Below, in pieces: positions 29,054-39,230 of a stretch of 64,000 nt of DNA. Position 1 is the first letter of the stretch, and each line of letters opens with the position of its first letter. The notes beneath the pieces were generated by a model. It made no database searches and was not told the DNA's origin. It saw only the letters and a list, made by a program, of their open reading frames with translations. The stretch is from positions 744,001 through 808,000 of the forward strand of contig NZ_CP017258.1 in assembly GCF_002022005.1 (NCBI RefSeq), given 5' to 3'. Source of the stretch: Campylobacter pinnipediorum subsp. caledonicus. GTDB taxonomy: Bacteria > Campylobacterota > Campylobacteria > Campylobacterales > Campylobacteraceae. The position numbers and the translations under genes were made by a program.

Positions 29054-29485
29054 GTGAAAATAACATTAATTATTGTGTTAATTATATTTTTTATATTACT
29101 GTGTTGTGTTTTGGGATATTTTATTTTTAAATTACAAGATAGTGATTCTCACGTTAAAGAGGAAAATAACAATCAAAACACAAAAAAACAAAATACAATA
29201 ACGGATGTTTTAGAATTAGTTTCAGATGATTCTTTGACCAGAAAAGAACTTTTTTTATTATGTGAAGCTTTTTTAAAGCATAATTTTCCTTCTAAAAATG
29301 GTTCAGGTGTGCCGGATTCGGCGAAAGAATATCTTAATTTTATACTTCTTATAGCAAGTCATAAAAATACTGATGCCAAAATAATAAGTTTTTTAAATAC
29401 TGAAGCAAAAAAGAAAAATCCAGAATATGCTTCAGATATAGAAAGATATGAATCTTTGGGTTTACAACAAAGAAAAAAAACATAA
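29054..29485 (+). CDS. Small membrane-anchored hypothetical protein
   Basis: I do not recognise a family name. The 143-residue product starts at GTG 29054 after an AAGGA site. It has one membrane segment (IIVLIIFFILLCCVLGYFIF, ~5-24), an Asn/Lys/Gln-rich linker, and a helical cytoplasmic-looking domain (VLELVSDDSLTRKELFLLCEAF; then YLNFILLIASHKNTDAKIIS). It stands alone between the serA terminator and the ispG promoter. Confidence 0.7.
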   Translation: MKITLIIVLIIFFILLCCVLGYFIFKLQDSDSHVKEENNNQNTKKQNTITDVLELVSDDSLTRKELFLLCEAFLKHNFPSKNGSGVPDSAKEYLNFILLIASHKNTDAKIISFLNTEAKKKNPEYASDIERYESLGLQQRKKT

Positions 29486-29521
29486 ATAGTTTTTTTGAGC
29501 TTACTAAAAGATATTTTTATT

Positions 29522-29527
29522 TATAAT
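29522..29527 (+). promoter_or_regulatory. Putative -10 element for ispG-dnaB-comEC
   Basis: TATAAT 23 bases before the ispG TTG start, just after a T-rich stretch. Confidence 0.5.
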
Positions 29528-29550
29528 ATAAAAAAATTAAGGTTTTTAAA

Positions 29551-30609
29551 TTGCAAAGATATCCAACAAAACAGATTAAAATTCGTGATGTTAAAATTGG
29601 TGGAGATGCTCCTATTAGTGTTCAGTCTATGACTTTTTCTAAAACAAAAGATATACAAGGGACATTAGAACAGATAAATCGTCTTTATTTTGCGGGATGC
29701 GATATTGTTCGTTGTGCTGTTTTGGATAAAGAAGATGCAGCAGCTTTGAAAGAGATAGTAAAACAAAGCCCACTTCCGGTGGTAGCAGATATACATTTTA
29801 ACTACCGTTTGGCTTTGATTGTTAGTGAGTATGTGGATGCTATTAGGATAAATCCCGGAAATATAGGCTCAAAAGATAGGATAAAAGCTGTTGTTCAAGC
29901 TTGTAAACAAAGAAATCTTCCTATTAGAATAGGGGTAAACTCAGGCTCTTTGGAAGCTCAATTTGAAGATAAATATGGAAGAAATGTTGAAGCAATGATA
30001 CAATCAGCTCTTTATAATACTAAATTGCTAGAAGATCTTGACTTTACGGATATAAAAATTTCATTAAAATCAAGTGATGTTGAAAGAACAATGAATGGAT
30101 ATAAAGAGCTTAGGAATAAGGTTGATTATCCTTTTCACTTAGGGGTTACTGAGGCAGGAACTACTTTTCATGCTACTGTAAAGTCATCAATAGCATTAGG
30201 TGGACTTTTAATGCTTGGTATTGGCGATACTATGAGAGTTAGCATAACAGGCGAACTAGAAGAAGAGATAAAAGTTGCAAAAGCTATATTAAAAGATAGT
30301 GGAAGACAAAAAGAGGGATTAAATATCATATCTTGTCCAACTTGTGGAAGATTGCAAAGCAATCTAGTAAAGGCGATTAAGATTATAGAAGAAAAGACTA
30401 AGCATATCAAAGAATCTTTAAATGTTTCAGTTATGGGCTGTGTTGTAAATGCTATCGGTGAAGCTAAAGGGGCTGATGTTGCGATAGCGTTTGGCAAAGG
30501 CAATGGGCTTATAATGAGAAGAGGAGAGGTTGTCGCAAAACTTAAAGAAGATGAGTTGGTTGATAGATTTTTACTTGAAATTGAAGATGAGATAAAATCG
30601 CGTGGATAA
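29551..30609 (+). CDS. ispG: 4-hydroxy-3-methylbut-2-en-1-yl diphosphate synthase
   Basis: IspG (GcpE) is the penultimate MEP-pathway enzyme, reducing MEcPP to HMBPP with a [4Fe-4S] cluster. The N-terminal TIM barrel opens with [17 protein letters not shown] and includes [13 protein letters not shown] and RINPGNIGS. The C-terminal cluster-binding domain has [11 protein letters not shown] (~262-272) and [16 protein letters not shown]. The start is TTG 29551 with AAGG upstream. It overlaps dnaB by eight bases. ispH is 5 kb upstream. Confidence 0.95.
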   Translation: MQRYPTKQIKIRDVKIGGDAPISVQSMTFSKTKDIQGTLEQINRLYFAGCDIVRCAVLDKEDAAALKEIVKQSPLPVVADIHFNYRLALIVSEYVDAIRINPGNIGSKDRIKAVVQACKQRNLPIRIGVNSGSLEAQFEDKYGRNVEAMIQSALYNTKLLEDLDFTDIKISLKSSDVERTMNGYKELRNKVDYPFHLGVTEAGTTFHATVKSSIALGGLLMLGIGDTMRVSITGELEEEIKVAKAILKDSGRQKEGLNIISCPTCGRLQSNLVKAIKIIEEKTKHIKESLNVSVMGCVVNAIGEAKGADVAIAFGKGNGLIMRRGEVVAKLKEDELVDRFLLEIEDEIKSRG

Positions 30610-32008
30610 AAATAATATAGAATTAAGCTCTCTTTATGATCTTGATATGGAAAGGGCGATATTAAGCTCTATAATTTTAAATAATGATGCTCTTAGTGAG
30701 ATTTATGACCTTATAGGTGCAAAAGATTTTTATTTAAAAGCTCATAGCGATATTTTCAAAGCTATGATAGAGTGTTTAAACTCAGATGTTCCTATAGCTA
30801 GTTCTTTTTTAAAGACAAAGCTTGGTAAAAGTTATAATGAAGCTGTTTTGACAGATATATTAGGAACAAACGGCATTGTTGATATAAAAAAATATGCTAA
30901 TGAGCTAAAAGAAAAATCAGTTAAAAGAAGCATACTGAAAATGGCTCAAGATATGCCGGGTAAAGTTTCTCAAGATAAACCAAGTAGAGATATGGTCGAT
31001 GAGATATCCTCAGAGCTTTATAATCTGACAGATGTTAAAAGTACTGGAAGTATAAAAGAAAGCAAAGAGATAGTAAATGATTTTCTTGAATACATAAAAA
31101 AACAATCACAATTAGATGAAAAAGACACTGTTGGACTAAGCACTGGTTTTAAAAGTCTTGATGAAAAGACAAATGGCTTTAAAAATGGAGACCTTATAAT
31201 AGTAGCCGCTCGTCCTGGTATGGGAAAAACAACTATATGTTTAAATTTTATAGAAAAAGCACTAAGCCAAAACAAAGGTGTTGTATTTTTCTCTCTTGAA
31301 ATGCCAGCCGAACAGATAATGATGCGTATGTTATCCGCCAAAACATCAATTCCACTTCAAAGTATTATAAGTGCAAAAATGGAAGATGATGAGCTTACTA
31401 AGTTAAGTGATGCTTGTGAATATATGAGTTCTCGTAAGCTTTTCGTTCACGATAGCGGATATGTAAATATACATCAGATACGAACGCAGCTTAGAAAACT
31501 AAAAACATCGCATAAAGAAATTTCACTTTGTGTTATTGACTATATAGGTCTTATGATGAGTACAAGTAATTTTAATGAAAGACATCTTCAGATTGCTGAA
31601 ATTTCTCGTGGGTTAAAGCTTTTGGCTCGTGAGCTTGATATCCCTATCATAGCACTTTCTCAGTTAAATAGGGGGCTAGAATCAAGATCAAATAAAAGAC
31701 CTATGCTTAGCGATTTAAGAGAGTCTGGTGCTATAGAGCAAGATGCTGATATGATATTTTTTATATTTAGGGAAGAAGTTTATAGAGAGCAAGAGGAAAA
31801 AGAGAGAGAAGAAAGAGCAAAGGCTGAGGGTAAAGAATATGTTAAAAAGTTTGTCCCAGAAAATAAATTACAAGAAAAAGCGGAGATAATAATAGGGAAA
31901 AATAGAAACGGTGAGCCAGGTATAGTAGAAGTGATATTTAAAAAAGATCACTCCAAATTTGTTGAAAAAGCGCCTATGCCAGATAGTGTTTCTGAGTTTA
32001 AAGGCTAA
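30602..32008 (+). CDS. dnaB: Replicative DNA helicase
   Basis: A 468-residue DnaB, the hexameric helicase of the replication fork. An N-terminal DnaG-interaction domain (~1-110) leads to the RecA-like motor with Walker [10 protein letters not shown] (~200-208), Walker [10 protein letters not shown] and the arginine-finger region [17 protein letters not shown] Glu/Arg/Lys-rich insert follows near residue 395. The start is GTG 30602, overlapping ispG. It is followed directly by the comEC-like gene. Confidence 0.96.
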   Translation: MDKNNIELSSLYDLDMERAILSSIILNNDALSEIYDLIGAKDFYLKAHSDIFKAMIECLNSDVPIASSFLKTKLGKSYNEAVLTDILGTNGIVDIKKYANELKEKSVKRSILKMAQDMPGKVSQDKPSRDMVDEISSELYNLTDVKSTGSIKESKEIVNDFLEYIKKQSQLDEKDTVGLSTGFKSLDEKTNGFKNGDLIIVAARPGMGKTTICLNFIEKALSQNKGVVFFSLEMPAEQIMMRMLSAKTSIPLQSIISAKMEDDELTKLSDACEYMSSRKLFVHDSGYVNIHQIRTQLRKLKTSHKEISLCVIDYIGLMMSTSNFNERHLQIAEISRGLKLLARELDIPIIALSQLNRGLESRSNKRPMLSDLRESGAIEQDADMIFFIFREEVYREQEEKEREERAKAEGKEYVKKFVPENKLQEKAEIIIGKNRNGEPGIVEVIFKKDHSKFVEKAPMPDSVSEFKG

Positions 32009-32009
32009 T

Positions 32010-33260
32010 GTGCCTTTAACTGAAAATTTAAAGCAGTTTTTATATATTTGTCTTATTCTTATTTTTATATTTCTTGGTAATTTATCCTATAAGTATCTAA
32101 AATTTTATGTTTTTATTGATGGTGGAGAACAAGATATTATCGCTAAAATTGAGCGTGATTATCTAAAAACAAAAAACAACAGAACTTATCGTATAGCTTT
32201 GCTTGATGTTAAAGATTATAAATTTTATACAAAAATACCAAAAACAAGCAATGTGTCTTTAAATGACATCGTAAAAATCACAATTTACAATATAGATATT
32301 AATTTTTATGATTATTTAAAGGGTAAATTTTATATGCCTAGTTCTAATATCGTAAAAATCAAAAAAGATAAAAATATAAGAGATGATTTGATCGATAGTG
32401 TGCAAAAACAACATCAAAATTCTAAAATTTCAGAACTTTTTAATGCTTTATATTTTTCTAGTTATATCTCATCCGGTCTTAGAAGTGATATTGTAAATTT
32501 TGGAATTTCACATTTAGTTGCAATTAGTGGTTATCATCTTGGACTTATAGTGTCTATTTTTTATCTTATTCTAACGCCATTTTTAAAATATATCTATTTG
32601 AGATTTATTCCATTTAGAGATTATAAGTTTGATATTTTTATTATATCTTTTTTGTTTTTGACTTTTTATATTTATATTATAGACTATCCGCCTAGTTTTT
32701 TAAGGGCTTTTGTTATGTTTTTAGTTGGCTTTTATTTTGTTGTAAGAAATATTCAAGTATTAAATTTTACAAATTTATTTATAGCTATTTTTATCTGTTT
32801 GAGTATTTTTCCTAATCTTATTTTTAGTTTTGGATTTTATTTTTCTTGCATGGGAGTTTTATATATTTTTATTTATCTAAAATATTTTGATATAAAAAAG
32901 CATATCTTTTTAAAAGTATTGTTCTTAAATCTTTATATGTTTTTTGCTATGCAAGTGCCTGTTTTGTATTTTTTCCCAAATATAAGTTTAGATCAAATTA
33001 TATCAATACCACTTAGCTATATTTTTATTGTGTTTTATCCTTTGAGCGTTTTGCTTCATATTTTTGGGGCAGGGGGTTTGTTTGATTCTTATTTGATAGA
33101 TATTTTTTCTGGTGATTATAATTTTTTATATTCTGATATAAGTTTTGTTGAGTTTATCATTTTCAATGCTATTAGTTTGATTGCTATAAGGATTAAACAA
33201 GTGGCTATTTTATTACCACTTGTTGGTCTTTTGGTCTTTTTGAAATTTTGTTTATTTTGA
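32010..33260 (+). CDS. ComEC/Rec2-family competence channel, short form
   Basis: A polytopic membrane protein with the ComEC core motif ISHLVAISGYHLG and SFLRAFVM, followed by about eight hydrophobic helices. ComEC carries single-stranded DNA across the inner membrane in natural transformation. The frame is open from 31959, but GTG 32010 is the better start since AAAGG lies five bases upstream and the first ~17 residues would otherwise be read inside dnaB. The ~416-residue product ends with the membrane domain and has no C-terminal metallo-beta-lactamase domain. It overlaps the convergent BrkB-like gene by nine bases. Confidence 0.85.
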   Translation: MPLTENLKQFLYICLILIFIFLGNLSYKYLKFYVFIDGGEQDIIAKIERDYLKTKNNRTYRIALLDVKDYKFYTKIPKTSNVSLNDIVKITIYNIDINFYDYLKGKFYMPSSNIVKIKKDKNIRDDLIDSVQKQHQNSKISELFNALYFSSYISSGLRSDIVNFGISHLVAISGYHLGLIVSIFYLILTPFLKYIYLRFIPFRDYKFDIFIISFLFLTFYIYIIDYPPSFLRAFVMFLVGFYFVVRNIQVLNFTNLFIAIFICLSIFPNLIFSFGFYFSCMGVLYIFIYLKYFDIKKHIFLKVLFLNLYMFFAMQVPVLYFFPNISLDQIISIPLSYIFIVFYPLSVLLHIFGAGGLFDSYLIDIFSGDYNFLYSDISFVEFIIFNAISLIAIRIKQVAILLPLVGLLVFLKFCLF

Positions 33261-34061
33261 TTTGTTTTCTAATAAAGAGCAAATTTTAAAACCATAAAGA
33301 AATATAATCCAAGATATATATATCCACAAAAAGAAAAAAAGCATAATTGAAAAAGAGCCGTAAATGCTTAAATATGTTTTGTTATTTAAGGCATAATAGA
33401 TAAATGCTGATTTTCCAAGATACCAAGCCAACGATGATATAAAAGAGCCTAAAAGTGCATTTTTTACCTTAAGTGGAGAGCTTACAGATATTAGATAAAC
33501 AACACAAAATATACACCATATAATTAGATACGGAAATATACTTATAAAGTTAATCCAACTTGTATATTGTGTTGAGTTTAGTAACTCTTGAAATAAATTT
33601 GAAAGATAAAAGCTTAGAGCAAGTCCTAATGGTGCTAGTGTGATTAGTGTCCAATAAGAGCTTATTGAACTCCAAAAGCTCCTTCTTTTACTAGACATTA
33701 TTTTGTTTACCACATACTCATAGTCCATAAAAAACATAGCTGATGTAAAAATTACAGCTACAAAACCAACTATTCCAAGATTTACACTATTTTTTAAAAA
33801 TGTTTGTAAATATGAGCCTATCACATCTTGATGTGTTGGTAGCATAGCTGAAAATATAAAACTCTCTATTTTTGAATAATATGTTTTAAAAACAGGTAAT
33901 TGTGTAAAAAGTGAAAAGCTTAATAAAAGCACAGGTATGATTGATAATACAGTATGAAAGCTAAGGCTTGAAGCATAGTGCATAAGCTCTTTATCTTTTA
34001 TTTTTGTTATTATCCCAAATGCAAATTTTATATTATGAATGATATCTTTTAATTTTTTCAA
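33252..34061 (-). CDS. YihY/virulence factor BrkB family membrane protein
   Basis: A 269-residue membrane protein with about six hydrophobic segments and family signatures YASSLSFHTVLSIIPVLLLS and SLAWYLGKSAFIYYALNNKTYLSIYGS. The family was once called RNase BN, a name now discarded; its role is unresolved. It starts 11 bases after xerH and probably shares its transcript. Confidence 0.87.
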   Translation of the reverse strand: MKKLKDIIHNIKFAFGIITKIKDKELMHYASSLSFHTVLSIIPVLLLSFSLFTQLPVFKTYYSKIESFIFSAMLPTHQDVIGSYLQTFLKNSVNLGIVGFVAVIFTSAMFFMDYEYVVNKIMSSKRRSFWSSISSYWTLITLAPLGLALSFYLSNLFQELLNSTQYTSWINFISIFPYLIIWCIFCVVYLISVSSPLKVKNALLGSFISSLAWYLGKSAFIYYALNNKTYLSIYGSFSIMLFFFLWIYISWIIFLYGFKICSLLENKSK

Positions 34062-34072
34062 AAATTATCCTT

Positions 34073-35140
34073 TTATGAATTTTCACTTAAATCTTGCGCT
34101 ACTTGTGCAGCTAATCTTAGTTTGTTGTTATCAAAATGGGTATAAATTCTAGATGTGTTTAGACTAGCATGTCCCAATGCTTCTTGAACCAAAACTATAT
34201 CTTTTTGCTTTTTATAAAGCATTGTTGCAAATGTATGCCTTAGCATATGTGCCCCATTTTTTTCTTTTCTTATTCCCGCTTGAAAAAGTATCTGCTCTAC
34301 TATCCTACTTACATAAGCTTGGGTAAGTCTAGTACCTTTTTTATTGACAAATAAATACCCCTCTTTGTTTATATAATTTATGGCTATGGCATCTAAAAAT
34401 TTTTCTATCAAATTTCTTTTTATCATTACAATTCTATATTTATTGCCTTTTCCCCTTATTCTGATAGTGTATAAATCATCATCTTGGGTTATATCTTTTC
34501 TTTTTAGATTAAGTGCCTCGCTTACTCTAATTCCAGTAAAAATTATAAGCTTTATTATAAGTTTGTTTCTATTTTCATTGCTTTTAAAATCAGCTTCATC
34601 TATCGCTGTAAGAAATTTTTTTAACTCATCTTCGCTCATAAATTCAGGGAGCTTTTGTCCTTTGCTTCCAGTTATTCCGCCCCAATTTTTAAGTTCGATA
34701 TCAAAAATATGCGATTTTCCATCTTCTTCGTTTTGCTTATCTAAAAATGCAAAAAAATTAATCACACTTATTCTATAATTTTTTTTACTAGCATCGCTTA
34801 ATCCGCCGGTAATACTAGCTAAGGTTTCACTCAAAAGCTCTTCATCTATCTGTTTTAGACTTTCAAGCCCATAAAAACATAAGGTTTCATAAAGTTTTTT
34901 AAGCGGATTAAAATATGTGTTTATACCAGTTAAGCCAGCATTTCTAGCCATCTTAACCAAGCCATCTAACTTTTCTATATTGTTTATCTCTTTGTTTAGA
35001 TTATAATTAACAGAAGCTAGCATTTTTGGCTCTCTTAGCTCTTTGTTTGAAAGTGAGCTTAGTTTGTATTTTACATACCTTGTTAACCAAAAAAGTAAAG
35101 ATAATTCAAAATTTTCTTTATTGTCTAGTTTGTATTTCAC
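34073..35140 (-). CDS. xerH: Tyrosine recombinase XerH
   Basis: A 355-residue tyrosine recombinase of the single-protein XerH/difH system that resolves chromosome dimers in Campylobacter and Helicobacter. The complete catalytic set is visible: Arg205 in TGIRVSEAL, Lys231 in RGKGNK, His298 and Arg301 in HMLRH, His324 in LGHASLNTS and nucleophile Tyr333. The N-terminal ~150 residues form the SAM-like DNA-binding domain. It starts at GTG 35140 after AGGA. I could not find a difH site in this window by eye. Confidence 0.9.
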   Translation of the reverse strand: MKYKLDNKENFELSLLFWLTRYVKYKLSSLSNKELREPKMLASVNYNLNKEINNIEKLDGLVKMARNAGLTGINTYFNPLKKLYETLCFYGLESLKQIDEELLSETLASITGGLSDASKKNYRISVINFFAFLDKQNEEDGKSHIFDIELKNWGGITGSKGQKLPEFMSEDELKKFLTAIDEADFKSNENRNKLIIKLIIFTGIRVSEALNLKRKDITQDDDLYTIRIRGKGNKYRIVMIKRNLIEKFLDAIAINYINKEGYLFVNKKGTRLTQAYVSRIVEQILFQAGIRKEKNGAHMLRHTFATMLYKKQKDIVLVQEALGHASLNTSRIYTHFDNNKLRLAAQVAQDLSENS

Positions 35141-35167
35141 TAAAATTTCCTATTAAATTTATGTAAA

Positions 35168-35173
35168 ATTATA
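35168..35173 (-). promoter_or_regulatory. Putative -10 element for xerH
   Basis: Minus-strand TATAAT 28 bases upstream of the xerH GTG. It lies only 12 bases from the divergent murI -10 on the other strand, so the two promoters are nearly back-to-back. Confidence 0.5.
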
Positions 35174-35185
35174 GCTTTTGTTTTA

Positions 35186-35191
35186 TATAAT
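35186..35191 (+). promoter_or_regulatory. Putative -10 element for murI
   Basis: TATAAT 23 bases before the murI ATG, with an AAAAGG ribosome-binding site in between. Confidence 0.5.
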
Positions 35192-35214
35192 TTTGCTTTT
35201 TTAAAAGGTAAAAA

Positions 35215-35976
35215 ATGAAAATAGGTTTTTTTGATTCTGGTTTTGGTGGTTTAAGTGTTTTAAATGAGGCTATGGTTAGATTTGATGGCTATGAGTTTTT
35301 TTATTTTGCTGATAGCAAAAATGTCCCTTATGGAACAAAAAGCGTCAAAGAAATAACCGATTTGAGCATAAATGCTTGTAAGTTTTTGGTTGATTTGGGT
35401 GTTGATGCTATAGTTGTTGCTTGCAATACAGCTACAAGTGCTTCAATAGTAGCATTAAGAGATAAATTTAGCTTGCCTATAATAGGTATGGAGCCAGCTG
35501 TAAAATTAGCATTAAATACTTTTGAAGATCAAAAAACACTTCTTATAGCAACACCAGCTACAATAAATGGCACTAAATTAAAAAAACTTATAGATAAATT
35601 AAATGCTAGTGATTTTGTTGATGCCTTGGCTTTGCCCAAACTTGTTAGTTTTGCTGAAAATGAAGAATTTACAACCGATAATGTAAAATTATATTTACAA
35701 AAATCTTTTAAAAATTTAAACTTAAATGACTATTCTTCTTTGGTTTTAGGTTGCACTCATTTTAATTACTTTAAAGATATTTTGAAAGATATTTTACCTG
35801 ATCATATTAAATTTATAGATGGTATAAATGGAACTTTAAATATGGTTAGTAATTTAAATTTAGCTTCAAAACCAAATAATCTCGTTAGATATTTTTGTTC
35901 AAAAGAAGAAATTCAAAACCTAGATAAAATTAATAGACTTTTAAATAGGCTTGATTTTGTTAAAAGCATTGTCTAA
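35215..35976 (+). CDS. murI: Glutamate racemase
   Basis: MurI supplies D-glutamate for peptidoglycan. The 253-residue enzyme opens with IGFFDSGFGGLSVL and has both catalytic cysteines, Cys70 in VACNTATS and Cys180 in LGCTHF, along with ADSKNVPYG. It converges with the aminotransferase gene, overlapping its stop by four bases, so no room is left for a separate terminator. Confidence 0.95.
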   Translation: MKIGFFDSGFGGLSVLNEAMVRFDGYEFFYFADSKNVPYGTKSVKEITDLSINACKFLVDLGVDAIVVACNTATSASIVALRDKFSLPIIGMEPAVKLALNTFEDQKTLLIATPATINGTKLKKLIDKLNASDFVDALALPKLVSFAENEEFTTDNVKLYLQKSFKNLNLNDYSSLVLGCTHFNYFKDILKDILPDHIKFIDGINGTLNMVSNLNLASKPNNLVRYFCSKEEIQNLDKINRLLNRLDFVKSIV

Positions 35977-37277
35977 AATAGCGATTGCATTGAAATTTCT
36001 TCAGCCCAGGTAGTGTGATATTTTTTGATACTTTTTTGTAAAGAATCTATAAAATAATCTATATCATCAAAAGTATGGGTATAATGTAGACTAACTCTAA
36101 GCCAGCCCGGTTTTTCTTCCAGCTTTTGATTATCTCTCATTTTTAATAATTCGTGTCCATAAGGTCCAGCGCATGCACAACCAGCCCTTGTTTGTATCCC
36201 AAAATCTTTACTTAAAATAGCTGCTAAATCATAAGGTGATATTCCTTTGATATTAAAAGAAAAAATTGGAAGTTTTGTTAAATTTAATGGTGTGTATAGC
36301 TGTAAATTTTCTATCTCTTGTATTCTTTTTTCAAAATACTCGCAAAGTTCGTTTTCGTTTTCGCATATAGCTTTGCCTATCTCATCTCTTAGCTTGTATG
36401 CTAAATTTGCCCTTATTAGTTCAAGTATCGGTGGTGTTCCAGCTTGTTCTAGTTGTTCTATGTTTTTATCATATATATGACTTGTTCTGCTTACATAACT
36501 AACAGTTCCTCCACCTGCAAATGTTGGCTCATTTAAATCGCATAACTCTTTTTTGATCGCAAGTAATCCGCAGCTTTCAACTCCACCAAGTAGTTTATGT
36601 GGAGATAAAAACAATGCGTCAAAATAGTTACAATCAACATTTTTATAAGCACTAAAACTAGCCGCATCAAGTGCAACTATGCCATTATATTTTTTAACAA
36701 GATTGTATATTTTTTTATAATCAGTTATTATTCCTGTTACATTTGAACATACACTAAAAGAGGCTATGATTTCACGATTTTTATTAAGTTTTAGAATTTG
36801 TTCTAAATGTACTAGATCTATTTCGCCTTTTTCGCCTAGTCTTACTCTTACTGTATCACAAAGAGCTTCTCTAAAGCTAACCTCATTTGAGTGGTGCTCA
36901 TATGGACCTACGATCACAAGAGGAACGTTGCTTGGTTGTTTTATATTGTATCTAGCCTTTGTTTTTGGTGGTATATAAAGACCTAATAACTCTTGAAATT
37001 TCTTTATAGCCGAGGTTGAGCCAAAACCGCAAGGAAGCAGATAAAAACTATCATCTAATTGTAGTGAATTTTTTAACTCACTTCTGGATTTTTCATATAA
37101 TGTTTGAGTTATTATGGCATTTAATGAGCTATCTGAATGAGTATTTGCATATGTGAGTAAAACATTTGAAATTTTATCCTCTATATCTTTATACGCAAGT
37201 CCTGAAGCTGTATAATCAAAATAATAAATTCCATCTTTTAATATTATATTTTTTCTTATATGTTCTAAATTTACCAA
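35973..37277 (-). CDS. Class V aminotransferase, cysteine desulfurase-like
   Basis: A 434-residue fold-type I PLP enzyme. The Schiff-base lysine is in SPHKLLGGVE; VALDAASFS carries the PLP-nitrogen Asp. Near the C terminus IQTRAGCACAGPYG resembles the cysteine loop of SufS/CsdA-type desulfurases, so sulfur transfer is plausible. However, the N-terminal pattern FDYTASGLAYKDIEDKIS is closer to uncharacterised family members. No SufE, NifU or other Fe-S gene is adjacent. The exact substrate is uncertain. Confidence 0.8.
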   Translation of the reverse strand: MVNLEHIRKNIILKDGIYYFDYTASGLAYKDIEDKISNVLLTYANTHSDSSLNAIITQTLYEKSRSELKNSLQLDDSFYLLPCGFGSTSAIKKFQELLGLYIPPKTKARYNIKQPSNVPLVIVGPYEHHSNEVSFREALCDTVRVRLGEKGEIDLVHLEQILKLNKNREIIASFSVCSNVTGIITDYKKIYNLVKKYNGIVALDAASFSAYKNVDCNYFDALFLSPHKLLGGVESCGLLAIKKELCDLNEPTFAGGGTVSYVSRTSHIYDKNIEQLEQAGTPPILELIRANLAYKLRDEIGKAICENENELCEYFEKRIQEIENLQLYTPLNLTKLPIFSFNIKGISPYDLAAILSKDFGIQTRAGCACAGPYGHELLKMRDNQKLEEKPGWLRVSLHYTHTFDDIDYFIDSLQKSIKKYHTTWAEEISMQSLF

Positions 37278-37312
37278 ATTTTTGTTTCCCGAATATTCTT
37301 TTGTTTTGTAAA

Positions 37313-37318
37313 ATTATA
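37313..37318 (-). promoter_or_regulatory. Putative -10 element for the class V aminotransferase
   Basis: Minus-strand TATAAT 36 bases upstream of the ATG at 37277. The rest of the 219-base gap to the chemoreceptor gene is A/T-rich with no ORF. Confidence 0.45.
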
Positions 37319-37437
37319 CCTAAAAAATAATATATAAATTATAATAAAAGTATTTAAATCATAGTATATTTTTGTTATCTAATAATTTGTAATATCAATT
37401 ATATATTATTTTTGATAATTTATAATTAAATTTTTGG

Positions 37438-37443
37438 TATAAT
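37438..37443 (+). promoter_or_regulatory. Putative -10 element for the chemoreceptor gene
   Basis: TATAAT in the context TTTTTGGTATAATTG, 54 bases before the ATG. It matches a vegetative promoter; no sigma28-like CGATA element is seen. Confidence 0.5.
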
Positions 37444-37496
37444 TGATGAATTAGATTAAAAATCTATAAACAAAGAATTAATGAAAGGATTGTGAA

Positions 37497-39170
37497 ATGA
37501 AAATTTCTACCAAAATTTTTACAATGATAGTATCATCATTGGTACTATTGTTAGCAGTGCTTGCTTATTTAGCAAACGATATGACCTCTGATAATATTGA
37601 ATACTCAAAAGCTAAGCTTAGAGAAGAGATTATCGAGGAAAAAAAGGTGGGCTTGCAAGAAAATATGGATATATATGTTGGTTTTGTTAAAGATATCAAC
37701 AAAGAGTATGAAGAGTTTGGCGAAAAGCCAGGAGAAGCTACTAAAGATATTTTGGAGTTTATAGAAAATATAAGATTTGGTGATGGTGGATATGTGTTTG
37801 TTTTTGATGACAAGGGTAAGGTCTTTATGCATCCTGTAAATAAGGATTGGATCGGAACTAGTAAATGGGATTTAACATCTCAAGATGGTGTTAAAATTTA
37901 TCAAGAATTAATTAAAATAGCTGATGATAGAGAAAAGTTTTTATTCTATAAATGGAATGGAAGCAGGAAGATGGGATTTTCTAAAAGGTTAACTATAGAA
38001 GGTAAAAGTTATATATTTAACGTAGCAACTGATCTTGAGCCTATGTATAAAAATACAAATGAAATAATCTCAGACATGGAATCAAAATCAAATATACAAT
38101 TGCTCGAGTTTATCACTTCTGCTGCTGTTGTATCTATAATAATGATTGTTTTAGCTCTTGTTTATACTAAGTTTTCAATCACCAAACCACTTAACGAACT
38201 AATAAATAGAGCAAGAAATCTATCAAGTGGAGATGGAGACTTAACAAGAAAACTTGAAGTTATTGGAAAAGATGAAATAGCAATGGCTAGTGATGCTATA
38301 AATAACTTTATAGAAAAGGTAAGGGTGTTAATAAATGATGCCAAGCATCTATCTAGTGAAAACTCATCTATAGCAAATGAATTAAGCTCTACATCACTTC
38401 AAACAGGTAAGAGAGTGGAAGACTCAACAGCTATTATTACAGATACATCTAAAAATTGCTCAGATATACAAGAAAACATGAAGTCATCAGTTGAAATAGC
38501 TCAAAAAGGTAAAGATGATTTGCAAAAAGCAACTGGATATATACAGGAAGCTAATAAGGCTATAACAGAACTTGCATCAGAGATAACTCAAACAGCTCAA
38601 ACAGAGTTTGATATGGCAAATAAGATAGATCAACTAAGCAAAGATGCTGAACAAGTTAAATCAGTTCTTGTGGTTATAAATGACATAGCGGATCAAACAA
38701 ACCTACTAGCACTTAATGCAGCTATAGAAGCAGCAAGAGCTGGAGAGCATGGTAGAGGCTTTGCGGTTGTTGCTGATGAAGTAAGACAACTAGCTGAAAG
38801 AACACAAAAAAGCTTAACAGAGATAAATGCGACTATAAATGTAATAGTTCAAGCTATTACAGAATCAAGCACTCAAATGAATGAAAACTCTAAACAAATA
38901 GGAGAGCTTACAAAGGTTGCTGCTAATGTAGAAGAGACTATAAAAGTTATGAGTTCAGCTATAGGAGATGCTATAAAACTATCTGACAAAACTGTTGAGG
39001 ACTATATACTAACAGGTAAAAATATAGATGGTATAGCAAGTGGCATGGATAATATAAACCATATATCAACCGAAAATGCAAGAAGTGTTGAAGAGATAGC
39101 AGCTGCTGCTGAACATCTAAATAAGATGACAGATACATTAAATGCTAAACTTGGTGAGTTTAGAACTTGA
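37497..39170 (+). CDS. Methyl-accepting chemotaxis protein with Cache sensor
   Basis: A 557-residue transmembrane chemoreceptor. Segment one is near residues 8-27. A periplasmic single-Cache domain follows (~40-195; [19 protein letters not shown]). A second membrane segment lies near 205-225, then HAMP (~225-280) and the cytoplasmic signalling hairpin with the invariant tip [20 protein letters not shown]. It has no C-terminal pentapeptide for CheR docking. The ligand is unknown; Cache receptors in this genus often sense organic acids or amino acids. A strong terminator follows, so it is monocistronic. Confidence 0.92.
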   Translation: MKISTKIFTMIVSSLVLLLAVLAYLANDMTSDNIEYSKAKLREEIIEEKKVGLQENMDIYVGFVKDINKEYEEFGEKPGEATKDILEFIENIRFGDGGYVFVFDDKGKVFMHPVNKDWIGTSKWDLTSQDGVKIYQELIKIADDREKFLFYKWNGSRKMGFSKRLTIEGKSYIFNVATDLEPMYKNTNEIISDMESKSNIQLLEFITSAAVVSIIMIVLALVYTKFSITKPLNELINRARNLSSGDGDLTRKLEVIGKDEIAMASDAINNFIEKVRVLINDAKHLSSENSSIANELSSTSLQTGKRVEDSTAIITDTSKNCSDIQENMKSSVEIAQKGKDDLQKATGYIQEANKAITELASEITQTAQTEFDMANKIDQLSKDAEQVKSVLVVINDIADQTNLLALNAAIEAARAGEHGRGFAVVADEVRQLAERTQKSLTEINATINVIVQAITESSTQMNENSKQIGELTKVAANVEETIKVMSSAIGDAIKLSDKTVEDYILTGKNIDGIASGMDNINHISTENARSVEEIAAAAEHLNKMTDTLNAKLGEFRT

Positions 39171-39178
39171 TAACATAC

Positions 39179-39206
39179 AATACAAGGGCATAAAAGCCCT
39201 TGTATT
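39179..39206 (+). terminator. Rho-independent terminator after the chemoreceptor gene
   Basis: AATACAAGGGC (39179-39189) pairs perfectly with GCCCTTGTATT (39196-39206) around ATAAAA. It is G/C-rich for this genome and is followed by TAAATTT. Confidence 0.85.
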
Positions 39207-39230
39207 TAAATTTCTAAATGGAGGTTTTGT

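Noticed and set aside
30168-30503. 111-codon minus-strand frame inside ispG
   Set aside because: Lies opposite the Fe-S domain of ispG and is explained by its codon pattern.
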